A stretch of DNA of 64,000 nt from contig JAEWJZ010000029.1 of NCBI GenBank assembly GCA_023386315.1, positions 124,001-188,000 on the forward strand, in the 5' to 3' direction. Made by a program: the position numbers and the translations under genes. A model generated the notes under the pieces. It was given only the letters and a program-made list of their open reading frames with translations, made no database searches and was not told the DNA's origin. This document shows, piece by piece, positions 40,905 through 50,908 of the stretch; positions within the stretch are counted from its first letter, which is position 1; every line of letters begins with the position of its first letter. The stretch comes from Bacillota bacterium (GTDB lineage: Bacteria > Bacillota > Clostridia > Lachnospirales > Lachnospiraceae).

Positions 40905-43161
40905 TTATCTTATCCCTCATTTCTTTCGGAGATACACCATAGTTCTTTTTGAATGCTCTACGGAAGGAAGCAGCATTGTTATAACCAAGATACTGGTACA
41001 GCGTGGAAAGGCTGGTATCAGTCTCCAGTATAATCTCCCTGGCTTTTGCCATTCTGAGCCGCTCTAAATAGGTAGAGAAGTTTTCGGACACCTCTTTTTT
41101 AAAGAGATAGCTGAAATAGTTTTCTGAGATTCCAAATTCATCGGATATTTTAGTCAGACAAAGGTCGGAATCATGGTAATTATTGATGATGTAATCCTGT
41201 ATTTTAATAATCAGTTCGTTACTTTCTGTATCTGTGCCGCAGATATCACAAAGCTCAAAGGAAATGGTCTTTAAGCTGTCAAGGCTCATCTCTCCTTCAA
41301 ACTGCTTGTCAATCATATCTAAAAGTCTGAGTTTTTCTTCATCCAGTCCCTCTTCCGAAATGGTATGCCTCTTCTTAAAGACAGTGGCCCGGATATCGGA
41401 TAAAAGCCATTTCTGCTGGGTGAAGGAAAGACTGCGTATGTTAGAATTCTCATTCCGGATCAGCTTAAATAGCTCCCTTACCTGATCTTTATTACCGGTA
41501 GAGATAAAGCCGCATAACTGAATGGATAAGCTTTCAGGAAAATAATATACATCATTTGACTTGGCAAAATCGTTGCAGCTTAAAATATATTTTTCCGTAG
41601 TGGTAATCGATTTTGCATCTTTTGCCTGTTGGTAGGATTTCCATGTATAGGATATCAGGCCGTTTCTGCCTCCTAATCCGCCCCTGATCCAGATTCCGTA
41701 CTTTTCAAGAAGTTCTCTGTGCATGGCGAGGAAGACGTCTCTGTCTCTGTTTAACACCTGCTCAACCTGCATGGATTTATCGGAGGCGATCAGTACGGCA
41801 AATGCCCGGTCTGAAGGCTTGTAAATATACCCGGTATCCGGATAATAGCGCCGTAGCGCTTCTCTTACCAGCATATCGTAATTTTCAAAGCAAAGCTCTA
41901 GATCCTTGGCGCAGATGTCAGATTCCTCTGACGGAGATACTTCTGTATATAAAACGTGGAATTTGGTATCGGGCCGTTCCAGACCAAGCTCGTCTATGAT
42001 ATACTGCATCTCTATGTTATTGGTGATGCTTCCTTCCATGATTCGTCTCATGTAGGATTCCGCAACAACCGGCTTCTGCTTTTCCACAAGAAGATTCAGA
42101 GAGCTGGCCAGTGATTCCTTCAGGTTCAGTTCGTTGGACAGCTTTATAACCTTGCGGTTACCAAAGGATGAAAAGATCACTGCCAGAATTCCTCCAAGAA
42201 TTATGGCTGCCAAAGTAACTGTTGTAAAGAAGCGCTGATAGGGGGTAATGGAGTAGTAGGCCTTTTCTTCCGGCTGTATCAGGTAGTAATTCCAGTTATT
42301 ATAAGAAGAAGTCACTGTGGTGATTAACATTTCCTCCCTGTCTTTTACCTGGGTAAAATGTGCGATATTATGGTCAAAGGCCATATTTTTCAGTGTGTCA
42401 TACTCAATAACAGGACCGCCTCCGGAAAGAAGAAACACCTGATTGCCGTTTTTGTCATAGGCAACCAGATATCCGTCGTTATAGAAGTTGATATTGGAAA
42501 AATAATTCATAATCTTGTCGTGGTCAAACTGATAGCAGATCACGGAGCTGCTGTGATTGGCGACCTGGGAGAGCGACGTCAGAGGATATATATACAGAAA
42601 GTTCTTTGACGAGGCACCGAGCTGCTCAAATGGAATAAATTTGTTCCAGTAAGCCGGATCCACCAGTATTTTTGATAGCTGAACCGGATCGATGGGATAC
42701 TTCGTATTATGCCAGATGAAAAAATCGAAATCCGAAAAAACGATGGGAGAGATGGCATAGCTGGATTTCTCAATATAAATGAAAGAGTTGTTGATTGGCA
42801 GCAGAAGTTCCACTGGTGTAATGGATGATTTGAAACTTTGCTGAGTCTTATAACCAAGATAATAGAAGGAAGAATCTTCCCTGTTTTTTTTGTTAATCAG
42901 GTTATTAAAAAGGCTGTTGGAAGTTATCTGCTTCACTGATGCATTCGTCAGTTCCAGCGTATTGTCAAGCTGCGTGACAGAAGCAGACAGACTGAGCCGG
43001 TTCTGCTGATAGATACCGGTTTTTACCTGACGGTAAGAAAGTGAGTAAAGGATAACTCCAATCACGAGAATGATCGCCAGGATTAAAGTATAGGACAGCA
43101 TCAGCTGATTTTTGTAGGACATATTTTTATTGTGTTCTAATGTAAGTCTGCGATTTTTCAT
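40897..43161 (-). CDS. Membrane-bound AraC-family sensor-regulator (YesN/YtcP-locus type)
   Basis: A protein of about 754 residues. A helix near residues 20-40 (LMLSYTLILAIILVIGVILY), an extracellular dCache-like sensor, a second helix near 310-335 (FFTTVTLAAIILGGILAVIF), then a cytoplasmic part ending in an AraC double helix-turn-helix in the last 100 residues (DLCLTKISDEFGISENYFSYLF, YQYLGYNNAASFRRAFKKNYGVSPKEM). One-protein regulators of this kind sense extracellular sugars and control adjacent ABC operons. The ATG at 43161 follows AAAGGA; a longer frame upstream lacks support. Confidence 0.87.
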   Translation of the reverse strand: MKNRRLTLEHNKNMSYKNQLMLSYTLILAIILVIGVILYSLSYRQVKTGIYQQNRLSLSASVTQLDNTLELTNASVKQITSNSLFNNLINKKNREDSSFYYLGYKTQQSFKSSITPVELLLPINNSFIYIEKSSYAISPIVFSDFDFFIWHNTKYPIDPVQLSKILVDPAYWNKFIPFEQLGASSKNFLYIYPLTSLSQVANHSSSVICYQFDHDKIMNYFSNINFYNDGYLVAYDKNGNQVFLLSGGGPVIEYDTLKNMAFDHNIAHFTQVKDREEMLITTVTSSYNNWNYYLIQPEEKAYYSITPYQRFFTTVTLAAIILGGILAVIFSSFGNRKVIKLSNELNLKESLASSLNLLVEKQKPVVAESYMRRIMEGSITNNIEMQYIIDELGLERPDTKFHVLYTEVSPSEESDICAKDLELCFENYDMLVREALRRYYPDTGYIYKPSDRAFAVLIASDKSMQVEQVLNRDRDVFLAMHRELLEKYGIWIRGGLGGRNGLISYTWKSYQQAKDAKSITTTEKYILSCNDFAKSNDVYYFPESLSIQLCGFISTGNKDQVRELFKLIRNENSNIRSLSFTQQKWLLSDIRATVFKKRHTISEEGLDEEKLRLLDMIDKQFEGEMSLDSLKTISFELCDICGTDTESNELIIKIQDYIINNYHDSDLCLTKISDEFGISENYFSYLFKKEVSENFSTYLERLRMAKAREIILETDTSLSTLYQYLGYNNAASFRRAFKKNYGVSPKEMRDKINA

Positions 43162-43412
43162 ATGCACCGTTCCTTTTTTCATATTAAAAATTATAGTATG
43201 AAATGGTGTTAAAATCAATGAGGTCCACCCCTTTACATTAAGATCTGTACATAGAACGTAAAATATGTACTCAAAAACGATCTCTGTCACTTCATATATA
43301 ATTATGTCAAACCACGTACGGACTAAAATATGCAATATAAAATGTGCATAATAAACTACATGGAAAACAAGCTGTTTAGAGAAAAATGAACAACGATAGT
43401 AAATTATGTGCG

Positions 43413-43465
43413 TTGATATTGTGTGTCTGGGGTGCTATGATGGCAGTGCAAAAAAGGTGCGCACC
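43413..43465 (+). promoter_or_regulatory. Promoter and palindrome of the polysaccharide-use operon
   Basis: TTGATA (43413-43418), 17-nt spacer, TATGAT (43436-43441) with TGC ahead (extended -10). The palindrome GGTGCGCACC (43456-43465) lies at the start of the transcript and may bind a repressor. The rest of the 340-nt gap 43162-43501 contains an imperfect repeat, ATGC...GCAT, near 43330-43350 and no gene. Confidence 0.6.
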
Positions 43466-43501
43466 ACCAAATAACAAAACAATTATATTGGGAGGTTCTA
43501 A

Positions 43502-45094
43502 ATGAGAGTTAAAAAAATGCTTGCAGCTGGTATGGCGGTTACCATGGCTGCTTCTGTGGCTTTAAGCGGCTGTTCTTCAACCGGAAAATCAGGAGCTGAG
43601 GCAACAAGTGCCGGGGCAAATGCGGAAAGCGGTTCTTCTGCGGGAGAAAGTAAGGCGGAGAGCGATATCAAAAAGCCTGAGAAGATTACCATCATGGTAA
43701 ATGGAACGGTTACAACCAAACCAAATAACAGAGATGCATTTGAAAAAAGATGGGAAGAGCTGTCAGGTATTGATTTAGAAATTATACAGCCTGATCATGA
43801 TGCGTACTTTGATGTTTTGGGTCAGACATTCGCCTCCGGTCCTGAGAACTGGCCGGATGCAATACTTCTTCAGGGAAGCTTCTATACCGGATATGCGGAG
43901 GAAGGTGCTCTCTGGGATATGACAGAAGCATGGAATAATTCCGAACTGAAATCCTCCGGCCGTTTTACAGGAGATGCAGTTGTTGATAACATGAAAATTG
44001 ATGGTAAACTTTATGGATTTCCGGTTACCAGAGGAAATGGCTGTGTTACTTATGTAAAGAAAAAATGGCTGGATAATGTAGGCTTACAGGCACCTGCAAC
44101 TTATGATGAGTATCTAAATATGCTAAAAGCGTTTACAGAAGGAGATCCTGACGGCAATGGAGTAAATGGGGATACCTATGGTTTATCGGCAGCCGGTTTC
44201 ATTGGAACAGAAGAACCGTGGACCAATTATCTGCCTGAGTTTTATCAGGACGCATACCCATCCTTTGCAAAGGGAGAAGATGGTGTCTGGTATGACGGAT
44301 TTACAAAGGATAATTTTAAGGCCGCACTGCAGCGTATGAGAGATGCCTATGCGGCAGGTTATATTGATAAGGAAACATTAACCAATGGTACAAAAGACTG
44401 CCGGAATAAGTTTTATGAGGATAAGTTCGGTGTGTTTACTTACTGGGCAGGTACCTGGGGAACCAACTTAAAGAACAATCTGGAATCAAACGGTCATGAC
44501 AGCGAGCTGATTGCATTAAAGCCGATCAAGGAAGTTGGTACTTATGTAGAAAGAACTTCTCCGGTATGGGCAATTACTTCTTCCTGTGAGAATCCGGAGG
44601 GCGTATTCAAATATTTCATCGAATCCATGCTTGATGGCGGTGATCTGCAAATGCTCTGGTCCTATGGTGTAGAAGATGTTCACTGGTCAAAGAAAGCGGA
44701 AACAGTTCTTGATAAGACCTATAAAGAGGGTGAGTTCCATTTAAGGGAGAGTCTTGAAAACCCTGGCACACAGTACACCAAGCAGCATCTTGATCCGATG
44801 CTTGCAATCGCAACCTGGGAGGGGGATCCGGGAAAGGATGCGGTTAAAGAAGAGGCAAAAAACTCTCAGACTGTATTTAATGAAAACTGCCGTCAGGCGA
44901 CCATTACCCCTTCTACAGAAGAAATGGCTACGTATAACGGAGACTTAATGACATTGAAAAAATCAATTATTGCAGATGTTGTGGTACAGGGTACTTCTGT
45001 AGAAGAGGCATTTAAGCGTTTCGAAAGCGATGGCGGAGCGAAATGGTCACAGATGATCGTGGATTCACTTAATAAGAAAGAATCAGCAAAATAG
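43502..45094 (+). CDS. Extracellular sugar-binding lipoprotein (LipO/YtcQ type)
   Basis: A 530-residue lipoprotein. Signal peptide with lipobox LSGC (Cys 24), then a Ser/Ala/Glu-rich spacer to residue 60. The mature part belongs to the large family-1 solute-binding proteins that serve YtcP/LplB permeases. It would bind an oligosaccharide, probably a xylan- or pectin-derived one given the downstream enzymes. GGGAGG precedes the ATG. First gene of the operon extending to 52696. Confidence 0.92.
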   Translation: MRVKKMLAAGMAVTMAASVALSGCSSTGKSGAEATSAGANAESGSSAGESKAESDIKKPEKITIMVNGTVTTKPNNRDAFEKRWEELSGIDLEIIQPDHDAYFDVLGQTFASGPENWPDAILLQGSFYTGYAEEGALWDMTEAWNNSELKSSGRFTGDAVVDNMKIDGKLYGFPVTRGNGCVTYVKKKWLDNVGLQAPATYDEYLNMLKAFTEGDPDGNGVNGDTYGLSAAGFIGTEEPWTNYLPEFYQDAYPSFAKGEDGVWYDGFTKDNFKAALQRMRDAYAAGYIDKETLTNGTKDCRNKFYEDKFGVFTYWAGTWGTNLKNNLESNGHDSELIALKPIKEVGTYVERTSPVWAITSSCENPEGVFKYFIESMLDGGDLQMLWSYGVEDVHWSKKAETVLDKTYKEGEFHLRESLENPGTQYTKQHLDPMLAIATWEGDPGKDAVKEEAKNSQTVFNENCRQATITPSTEEMATYNGDLMTLKKSIIADVVVQGTSVEEAFKRFESDGGAKWSQMIVDSLNKKESAK

Positions 45095-45112
45095 ATTTAG
45101 AAAGGTTTTCCT

Positions 45113-46072
45113 ATGAAAAAAAAGATGAAAGGGCCTGCAGCGAATGCTGCAGGCGAAAATAAACGGCCGCTGCTTGTTTCACTCCGATATTACAAGGGAT
45201 TTTATCTGATGTTTCTTCCTGTTCTGATTTTTGCACTGGTGTTTCATTACCTTCCCATGCTGGGGATCAGATATGCCTTTTATTCCTATAAAGGAATTAA
45301 GGAGCCAGTATTTATCGGTCTGGCACATTTTGAAAAGATGATGAATATGCCGGGCTTCTGGAACGCATTTGGAAGTACCATCACATTAAGTATTGTGAAG
45401 CTTCTGTTAAATACCATTATGGCCGTTGTGCTTTCTCTTATGCTCAATGAGCTTCGGTCTGTAACTTTTAAAAAGATCACACAGACAATTGTGTATCTGC
45501 CCCATTTTATGTCATGGGTTGTTACGGCATCTGTATTTACTCTGATTCTTTCTCCTACCAGTGCAGGTCTTTTAAATGCTGTGCTGATTAAACTTGGAAT
45601 TTTAAATGAGGGAATTTATTATCTTGGAAACCAGAGCTGGTGGCGCCCGATGTTTTATGTCATTAACGTCTGGAAGGATACAGGCTGGGGAACAATTATC
45701 TTCATGGCAACACTTTCCGGAATTAATCCGGAGCTTTATGAGGCAGCTTCCATGGATGGAGCGGGCCGGTTTAACAAGCTGCGTTACATAACCATACCGG
45801 CTCTTAACAATACCATTATTACAGTACTGATCTTAAATCTGGCTAAGGTTATGAACTTGTTTGAATCTGTATTTGTATTGCAAAACGATGCGGTACGCCA
45901 GCAGGCAGATGTACTTCAGACTTATATTTACACACAGACATTTAATTCCGGCGCTCTGCCTGATTACGGCTATACAACAGCAGTAGGTCTTGTTTCCTCG
46001 CTGGTAGGCTGTTTCCTTGTTCTTATCTGCAACAAGGCCAGCTATAAAGTTCGCGGAAGAGGAATTGTGTAG
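45113..46072 (+). CDS. Sugar ABC transporter permease, LplB type
   Basis: A 319-residue permease with six helices. The coupling EAA loop is YEAASMDGAGRFNKLRYITIPAL at about residues 205-227. A basic N-terminal tail precedes the first helix. It pairs with the YtcP-type permease next to it. As is usual for this class, no ATPase gene is in the operon; a shared MsmX-like ATPase elsewhere would be needed. Confidence 0.93.
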   Translation: MKKKMKGPAANAAGENKRPLLVSLRYYKGFYLMFLPVLIFALVFHYLPMLGIRYAFYSYKGIKEPVFIGLAHFEKMMNMPGFWNAFGSTITLSIVKLLLNTIMAVVLSLMLNELRSVTFKKITQTIVYLPHFMSWVVTASVFTLILSPTSAGLLNAVLIKLGILNEGIYYLGNQSWWRPMFYVINVWKDTGWGTIIFMATLSGINPELYEAASMDGAGRFNKLRYITIPALNNTIITVLILNLAKVMNLFESVFVLQNDAVRQQADVLQTYIYTQTFNSGALPDYGYTTAVGLVSSLVGCFLVLICNKASYKVRGRGIV

Positions 46073-46084
46073 GGAGGAGAAAAC

Positions 46085-46921
46085 ATGAAAAAGAAAGCAA
46101 CCGCATTTGACTATATGCTGGTGATCATATTCGTACTCATAAGTCTTATCATGATTATCCCGATCTACAAGGTTTTAATTGACTCGTTTGATTTAAAGAC
46201 AGCTTATGGTATGAAACTGTTTCCGGAAAAGTTTGGTTTTGCAGGTTATATTTCTGTATTTACCAATCCGACTTTGTATAAACCGTTTCTGGTATCTATT
46301 TTTACGACTATCGTGGGGACGATTACGGGACTTACTGTAGCAACACTGGGCGCTTATGTGCTAATTCAGTGGAAAATGCCAGGAAGAACGCTGCTTGCAA
46401 ATATTATGCTGTTTACCATGATCTTTAATGGCGGTATGATTCCCACTTATCTGATTATGAAGTCATTTCATCTGACCAATACCTTATTTGTGGTAATCCT
46501 TCTTCCTGCTATTAATGTTTATAATATGGTGCTTATGAGAAATTTCTTTGAGGGAATTCCGGCCAGCTTATTTGAATCGGCAGAGATTGACGGCTGCCCC
46601 CCCATGGGAATATTTCTAAAAATTGTCCTTCCGTTATCGAAGGCAGCACTTACCGCAATCGGTCTGATGTATGCGGTATCTTACTGGAACGACTATACCA
46701 ATTATAAACTTTATATTACGAATGAAAATCTATATAATTTCCAAATGAAGTTAAGATCTGTTATAATGGGAAGTGATTTGCCCCAGGCGATCGGCGGCGC
46801 AACTGAGAACACAGTAAAAAACGCAGCTGTTATTGTAGCAATTCTTCCCTTCATGATCATATATCCATTCTGCCAGAAGTATTTTATTCAGGGTGTTAAT
46901 ATCGGCGCTGTAAAAGAGTAA
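46085..46921 (+). CDS. Sugar ABC transporter permease, YtcP type
   Basis: A 278-residue permease with six helices and the EAA loop ESAEIDGCPPMGIFLKIVLPL at about 158-178. Forms a heterodimer with the LplB-type protein 12 nt upstream. GGGAGGAG precedes the ATG. A hairpin terminator follows, so the downstream enzymes may be made at lower level. Confidence 0.93.
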   Translation: MKKKATAFDYMLVIIFVLISLIMIIPIYKVLIDSFDLKTAYGMKLFPEKFGFAGYISVFTNPTLYKPFLVSIFTTIVGTITGLTVATLGAYVLIQWKMPGRTLLANIMLFTMIFNGGMIPTYLIMKSFHLTNTLFVVILLPAINVYNMVLMRNFFEGIPASLFESAEIDGCPPMGIFLKIVLPLSKAALTAIGLMYAVSYWNDYTNYKLYITNENLYNFQMKLRSVIMGSDLPQAIGGATENTVKNAAVIVAILPFMIIYPFCQKYFIQGVNIGAVKE

Positions 46922-46936
46922 CGGTCAGGCAGAAAG

Positions 46937-46962
46937 AGGGGCAGAATTTCTGCTCCTTTTTT
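46937..46962 (+). terminator. Intra-operon terminator/attenuator
   Basis: A 9-bp stem with one G-T pair (46937-46945 with 46949-46957), a 3-nt loop and six T residues. It lies between the transporter and enzyme genes and would let part of the transcripts stop. Confidence 0.75.
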
Positions 46963-46984
46963 AGCGCAATTATTATGGGAGGTA

Positions 46985-48523
46985 ATGGCGATGTCAATGT
47001 CAAAGTATCAGAATCCGGTTTTATATGCCGATTATTCAGATCCCGATGTAATCCGGGTGGGAGAAGATTATTATATGGTAGCTTCTTCCTTTACCTATCT
47101 TCCAGGTGTACCCCTTCTGCATTCGAAGGATCTGGTTCACTGGGAAATAATCAATCACTGTGTACGTTCCCTGCCTTTTGAAAAATATGAGAAGCCGTCA
47201 CACGGCTCCGGCACCTGGGCGCCCTCCATCCGTTTTCATGAGGGTACCTTTTATGTATTTGTCCCTCTTCCGGATGAGGGGATTTTTGTAGCCACATCAG
47301 AAGACCCCTATGGAGAATTTAAGCTTCACTGCCTTCATGAGGTGAAAGGCTGGATTGATCCCTGTCCTTTCTGGGATATGGACGGAAAGGCGTATATGGT
47401 ATTTGCCTACGCCAACAGCCGCTGCGGGATCAAACACCGGCTGGATCTGGTGGAAATCGATCCCCAGTGCAGAGAAATCATAGGAGAGCCGGTTACCATC
47501 TTTGATGGCGAGCAGATCGCTCCTACGACGGAAGGCCCCAAAATGTATTATGATCAGGGATACTATTACATACTTATGCCATCAGGAGGCGTGACTGCCG
47601 GCTGGCAGTCTGTTTTAAGAGCAAGGTCCGTAAAGGGACCTTATGAATACCGGATTGTGATGCACCAGGGAAATACATCCGTTAACGGTCCTCATCAGGG
47701 CGGCTGGGTCATCGCGCCGGACGGCAGGCACTGGTTTATCCATTTCCAGGATGTTATAGAGCTTGGGCGGATTGTTCACCTGCAGCCCATGTGCTTTCAC
47801 AACGGCTGGCCCTTCATCGGAACGGATCAGAACGGGGATGGAATCGGGGAACCGGTTAAGGAGTGGAAGGTTCCTGCGGAAGGACAGCCGCAGTATAAAA
47901 TCGCCCAGTCGGATGATTTTAAGAGCAGGAGACTTAGCCTTCAGTGGCAGTGGCAGGCAAATCCAAGGGATTTCTTTTACTCTTTAGATGGGCATAAAGG
48001 AATCCGGCTGTTCTGTCTGTCAAATCCCTCCAGGGAAAATCTTCTGTGGTATGCACCCAATGCCATGACCCAGATTCCACAGCACAAGACATTTACTGCC
48101 GTCACAAAGGTACGTCTTAACTGGGAACAGGAGGGGGATATGGCCTCCATTGGCATGATCGGACATTCCTATGCCTATTTTGGTATTCAAAGGACCGGCG
48201 AGGGTAACTGCCTTATGCTCTATACAGGAAAAGTAACCAATAAGGAGCTGCTTGGAGAGGCACAGGAAATTCGTGAGAGCTCCTGTCCATATGAGGACGA
48301 TACGGTTTATCTGCGCCTGGAGCTTTTCTCCGACAAGATGTACCGCTTTTCCTGGTCTGCAGATGGAATCCGTTATACCTTTATGGGAAGTCCACAGCCT
48401 CTGTGCCGGGCCACCTGGTCAGGAGCAAAGCTCTGTCTTTGGAGTGCAAATAGAAACAATATAAGATCAGAAGGGTACGGGGAATATGAATTTATACACA
48501 TTGAAGACAGAAGCGGCAGCTAA
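46985..48523 (+). CDS. Glycoside hydrolase family 43 enzyme (beta-xylosidase/arabinofuranosidase type)
   Basis: A 512-residue GH43 protein with no signal peptide, so it acts on imported oligosaccharides. The catalytic base is probably Asp 19 (YSDPDVIRVGEDYY), the pKa-modulating Asp is in WIDPCPFWD (about 121) and the acid Glu in TEGPKMYYDQG (about 185). The five-bladed propeller spans about 8-310, followed by a C-terminal beta-sandwich of the kind found in xylosidases. The 3' end overlaps the next GH43 gene by 38 nt. Confidence 0.92.
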   Translation: MAMSMSKYQNPVLYADYSDPDVIRVGEDYYMVASSFTYLPGVPLLHSKDLVHWEIINHCVRSLPFEKYEKPSHGSGTWAPSIRFHEGTFYVFVPLPDEGIFVATSEDPYGEFKLHCLHEVKGWIDPCPFWDMDGKAYMVFAYANSRCGIKHRLDLVEIDPQCREIIGEPVTIFDGEQIAPTTEGPKMYYDQGYYYILMPSGGVTAGWQSVLRARSVKGPYEYRIVMHQGNTSVNGPHQGGWVIAPDGRHWFIHFQDVIELGRIVHLQPMCFHNGWPFIGTDQNGDGIGEPVKEWKVPAEGQPQYKIAQSDDFKSRRLSLQWQWQANPRDFFYSLDGHKGIRLFCLSNPSRENLLWYAPNAMTQIPQHKTFTAVTKVRLNWEQEGDMASIGMIGHSYAYFGIQRTGEGNCLMLYTGKVTNKELLGEAQEIRESSCPYEDDTVYLRLELFSDKMYRFSWSADGIRYTFMGSPQPLCRATWSGAKLCLWSANRNNIRSEGYGEYEFIHIEDRSGS

Positions 48524-50261
48524 GCAGGCCTTTGAGGCGGCGAAGCGGGGAGATTATGACACGGTTGTCCGTTTGATAGATCACAGCTTCAATACAGAGG
48601 ATTGTGATGGGGAAGGGAACAGCCTTCTCCACTATGCGGTGGAAGGAAAAAATCAGAAGCTGGTGAAGTATCTGGTGGAACGCTGCAGGATGGACCCGAC
48701 ATGGGTGAATCAGTCCATGTGTTCACCTTATGACCTGGCGGAGGGGACCCCGCTTGAAGAATATTTGAAAGGTGTATGCGGTTTTTCCCGTGAGGGATGC
48801 TACCGCAACCCGGTTTTAAGAGGAATGCACCCGGATCCCAGTATTGTACGTGTGGGGGAGGATTACTATATGGTGAATTCCAGCTTCCTTTTCTTTCCAT
48901 GCATTCCCATTTCCCATTCAAGGGATTTAATCCACTGGGAAACCATCGGTTATGGTATTACTGATGAGAAATGGGCAGAGGAGCATCTTGGAGAGCTGGA
49001 AGGCGGACGGGGATTCTGGGCGCCGGATATCAGCTGTCATAACGGGAGATTTTATATCTGTGCAACCCTGCGCAATAATGATGATGCGCCCTTTATTCAG
49101 ACCCAGATGGTTACCAGCTCCCATAATCCTGCAGGTCCCTATGAGACACCGGTTATTCACAATGTACTGGGAATTGATCCCTCCATCTTTACAGATGATG
49201 ATGGAAAACGGTATATGCTCATTAACAGGGGTGCCAGAATTATGGAGATTTCAGAGGATGGAAAAGAGCTGCTGTCATTGCCGGAGCTGATCTGGTACGG
49301 GCATTCCGGTCATGCGCCGGAGGGACCTCATCTGATAAAAAAGGCTGGGTATTATTATTGCTTTCTGGCAGAAGGCGGAACTGGAAAAGGACATATGATT
49401 ACGGTTGCCAGATCTGAAAACTTATATGGTCCTTATGAGGACTGTCCGTACAATCCTGTTATGCACCAATGGGATGAAATGGGTGCCATTCAGTGCTGCG
49501 GTCATGGAAAGCCGGTTGAGACGCCTGACGGCAGATGGTTTATGATATATTTATGCTCACGGTTTATTGACGGGACCTGGGGAATGCTTGGGAGAGAAAC
49601 CTGTCTCGATGAAATTACCTGGACGGCAGATGGGTGGCCGGTGGTAAACGGACGAAAAGGCCCTTCCTATATGGCGCCCCTTCCGTTTTCCTATGAACCA
49701 GGGAAAACGGCTGTCTGCAAAGCGGGGGACGGCTGGCTTTCTCCAAGGACCAGGGACAGCAGCCGGGTATGGACTGCAAAAGACGGAACCCTGTGGATCA
49801 GAGGAGACGGACTGGATTTATGCAGCAGAGAGTGCGGCAGCCTGCTTGTTAAATTTCAGCCGGATTTCTGTTTCCACGCAGAGTTTGAGATGTGGATACC
49901 AGAGGAAGAGAAGGAAGAATATACCTCTGATGGGGGTATGACTCTTTATTATGATGAAAATACCTACATAAAATTTGGTGTGACAAAAAATCAGGTATTT
50001 GTATCGGAATATGTGGACAACGCCTATGTAAGGACGGAAAGCGAAGAGTACTCCTTTGATGGGCATGTCCTGTTACGGGTTGAGACAGACGGTCTTAACA
50101 GAATCTTTCTACTAAATAATAAAATCCTGTGGCGGTGGACCGATGTGACTTCCATCTGTTCGGAAGGCCTTACAAAAGGAAAACGTTTTACAGGAGCAGC
50201 TTATGGAGTGTACGTAAATGGCAGCAATCTTTTATGCTGGAGACAGCACGGTAAAATTTAA
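48486..50261 (+). CDS. GH43 enzyme with N-terminal ankyrin-like region
   Basis: A 591-residue protein. Residues about 10-95 look like two to three ankyrin repeats (AAKRGDYDTVVRLIDH, EGNSLLHYAVEGKNQKLVKYLVE), then a GH43 propeller from about 106: base Asp 117 (GMHPDPSIVRVGEDYY), GIDPSIFTDDDG, and acid Glu in PEGPHLIKKAG. A C-terminal beta-sandwich follows. Ankyrin fused to an intracellular GH43 is unusual. The repeats may dock the enzyme to a partner, for example the overlapping GH43 or SGNH proteins. It overlaps both neighbours (38 and 44 nt). Confidence 0.88.
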   Translation: MNLYTLKTEAAAKQAFEAAKRGDYDTVVRLIDHSFNTEDCDGEGNSLLHYAVEGKNQKLVKYLVERCRMDPTWVNQSMCSPYDLAEGTPLEEYLKGVCGFSREGCYRNPVLRGMHPDPSIVRVGEDYYMVNSSFLFFPCIPISHSRDLIHWETIGYGITDEKWAEEHLGELEGGRGFWAPDISCHNGRFYICATLRNNDDAPFIQTQMVTSSHNPAGPYETPVIHNVLGIDPSIFTDDDGKRYMLINRGARIMEISEDGKELLSLPELIWYGHSGHAPEGPHLIKKAGYYYCFLAEGGTGKGHMITVARSENLYGPYEDCPYNPVMHQWDEMGAIQCCGHGKPVETPDGRWFMIYLCSRFIDGTWGMLGRETCLDEITWTADGWPVVNGRKGPSYMAPLPFSYEPGKTAVCKAGDGWLSPRTRDSSRVWTAKDGTLWIRGDGLDLCSRECGSLLVKFQPDFCFHAEFEMWIPEEEKEEYTSDGGMTLYYDENTYIKFGVTKNQVFVSEYVDNAYVRTESEEYSFDGHVLLRVETDGLNRIFLLNNKILWRWTDVTSICSEGLTKGKRFTGAAYGVYVNGSNLLCWRQHGKI

Positions 50262-50898
50262 TAAAGCCTCCACATACCCCCAGACGGGGTTATCACAGGC
50301 GATGCTTCTTTATCTGGCAGACGGCGTGGAGATGAAAAGCTTTGCCCAGAATGGGAGAAGCACAAAATCTTTTCTGGATGAGGGGCGTCTGGTTCTCATG
50401 GAAAAGGAGATGAAAGAGGGAGATTTTCTCTTTATACAGTTTGGTCACAACGATGAGAAGGATGATCCGGCCCGCCATACAGATCCGGATACCACATTTA
50501 AAGAAAATCTGATGAGTTTCATTGGGGCTGCAAGAGGAAAAGGGGCTTATCCTGTACTCATTACCCCGATTGCCAGAAGGCTTTTTAATGATCAGGGCAA
50601 ATTTCTTCCTGGCAGCCATGGAGCTTATCCGGAGGCAGTAAAGCAGACCGGAGAAAAAGCCTGCGTTCCGGTAATCGACTTAACAGCTGTTACGGAAGCT
50701 TATCTGGAAGCAGCAGGCGACTTAGCCTCGAAAGCGTATTTCATGTGGCCTAAGGACAATACTCATTTAAAGCCGGAGGGTGCAGTTATCATGGCGGGTT
50801 TCCTTTGTGAAGAGCTGAGAAAACTGGGGAAACCTTATGCAGATCTGTTAGACAATGGCAATGTTCCTGCCGAGAATCAGGGACTTGATGTTTCTTAG
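50218..50898 (+). CDS. SGNH/GDSL esterase, rhamnogalacturonan acetylesterase-like
   Basis: A 226-residue SGNH hydrolase: Ser in GDST (residue 9 region), Gly in the QNGRST block, Asn in FGHNDEKDDP, and Asp/His in WPKDNTHLKPEG. The spacing fits rhamnogalacturonan acetylesterase-type proteins (YxiM/RhgT). It would deacetylate imported plant oligosaccharides so that the GH43 enzymes can act. It has no signal peptide. Its start lies inside the preceding gene (44-nt overlap), so it is co-translated. Confidence 0.9.
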   Translation: MAAIFYAGDSTVKFNKASTYPQTGLSQAMLLYLADGVEMKSFAQNGRSTKSFLDEGRLVLMEKEMKEGDFLFIQFGHNDEKDDPARHTDPDTTFKENLMSFIGAARGKGAYPVLITPIARRLFNDQGKFLPGSHGAYPEAVKQTGEKACVPVIDLTAVTEAYLEAAGDLASKAYFMWPKDNTHLKPEGAVIMAGFLCEELRKLGKPYADLLDNGNVPAENQGLDVS

Positions 50899-50908
50899 GG
50901 AGAAGACA

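Noticed and set aside
43162..43335. 58-residue extension of the AraC sensor protein
   Set aside because: No ribosome binding site; AAAGGA precedes the ATG at 43161, which gives the expected short cytoplasmic N-terminus.
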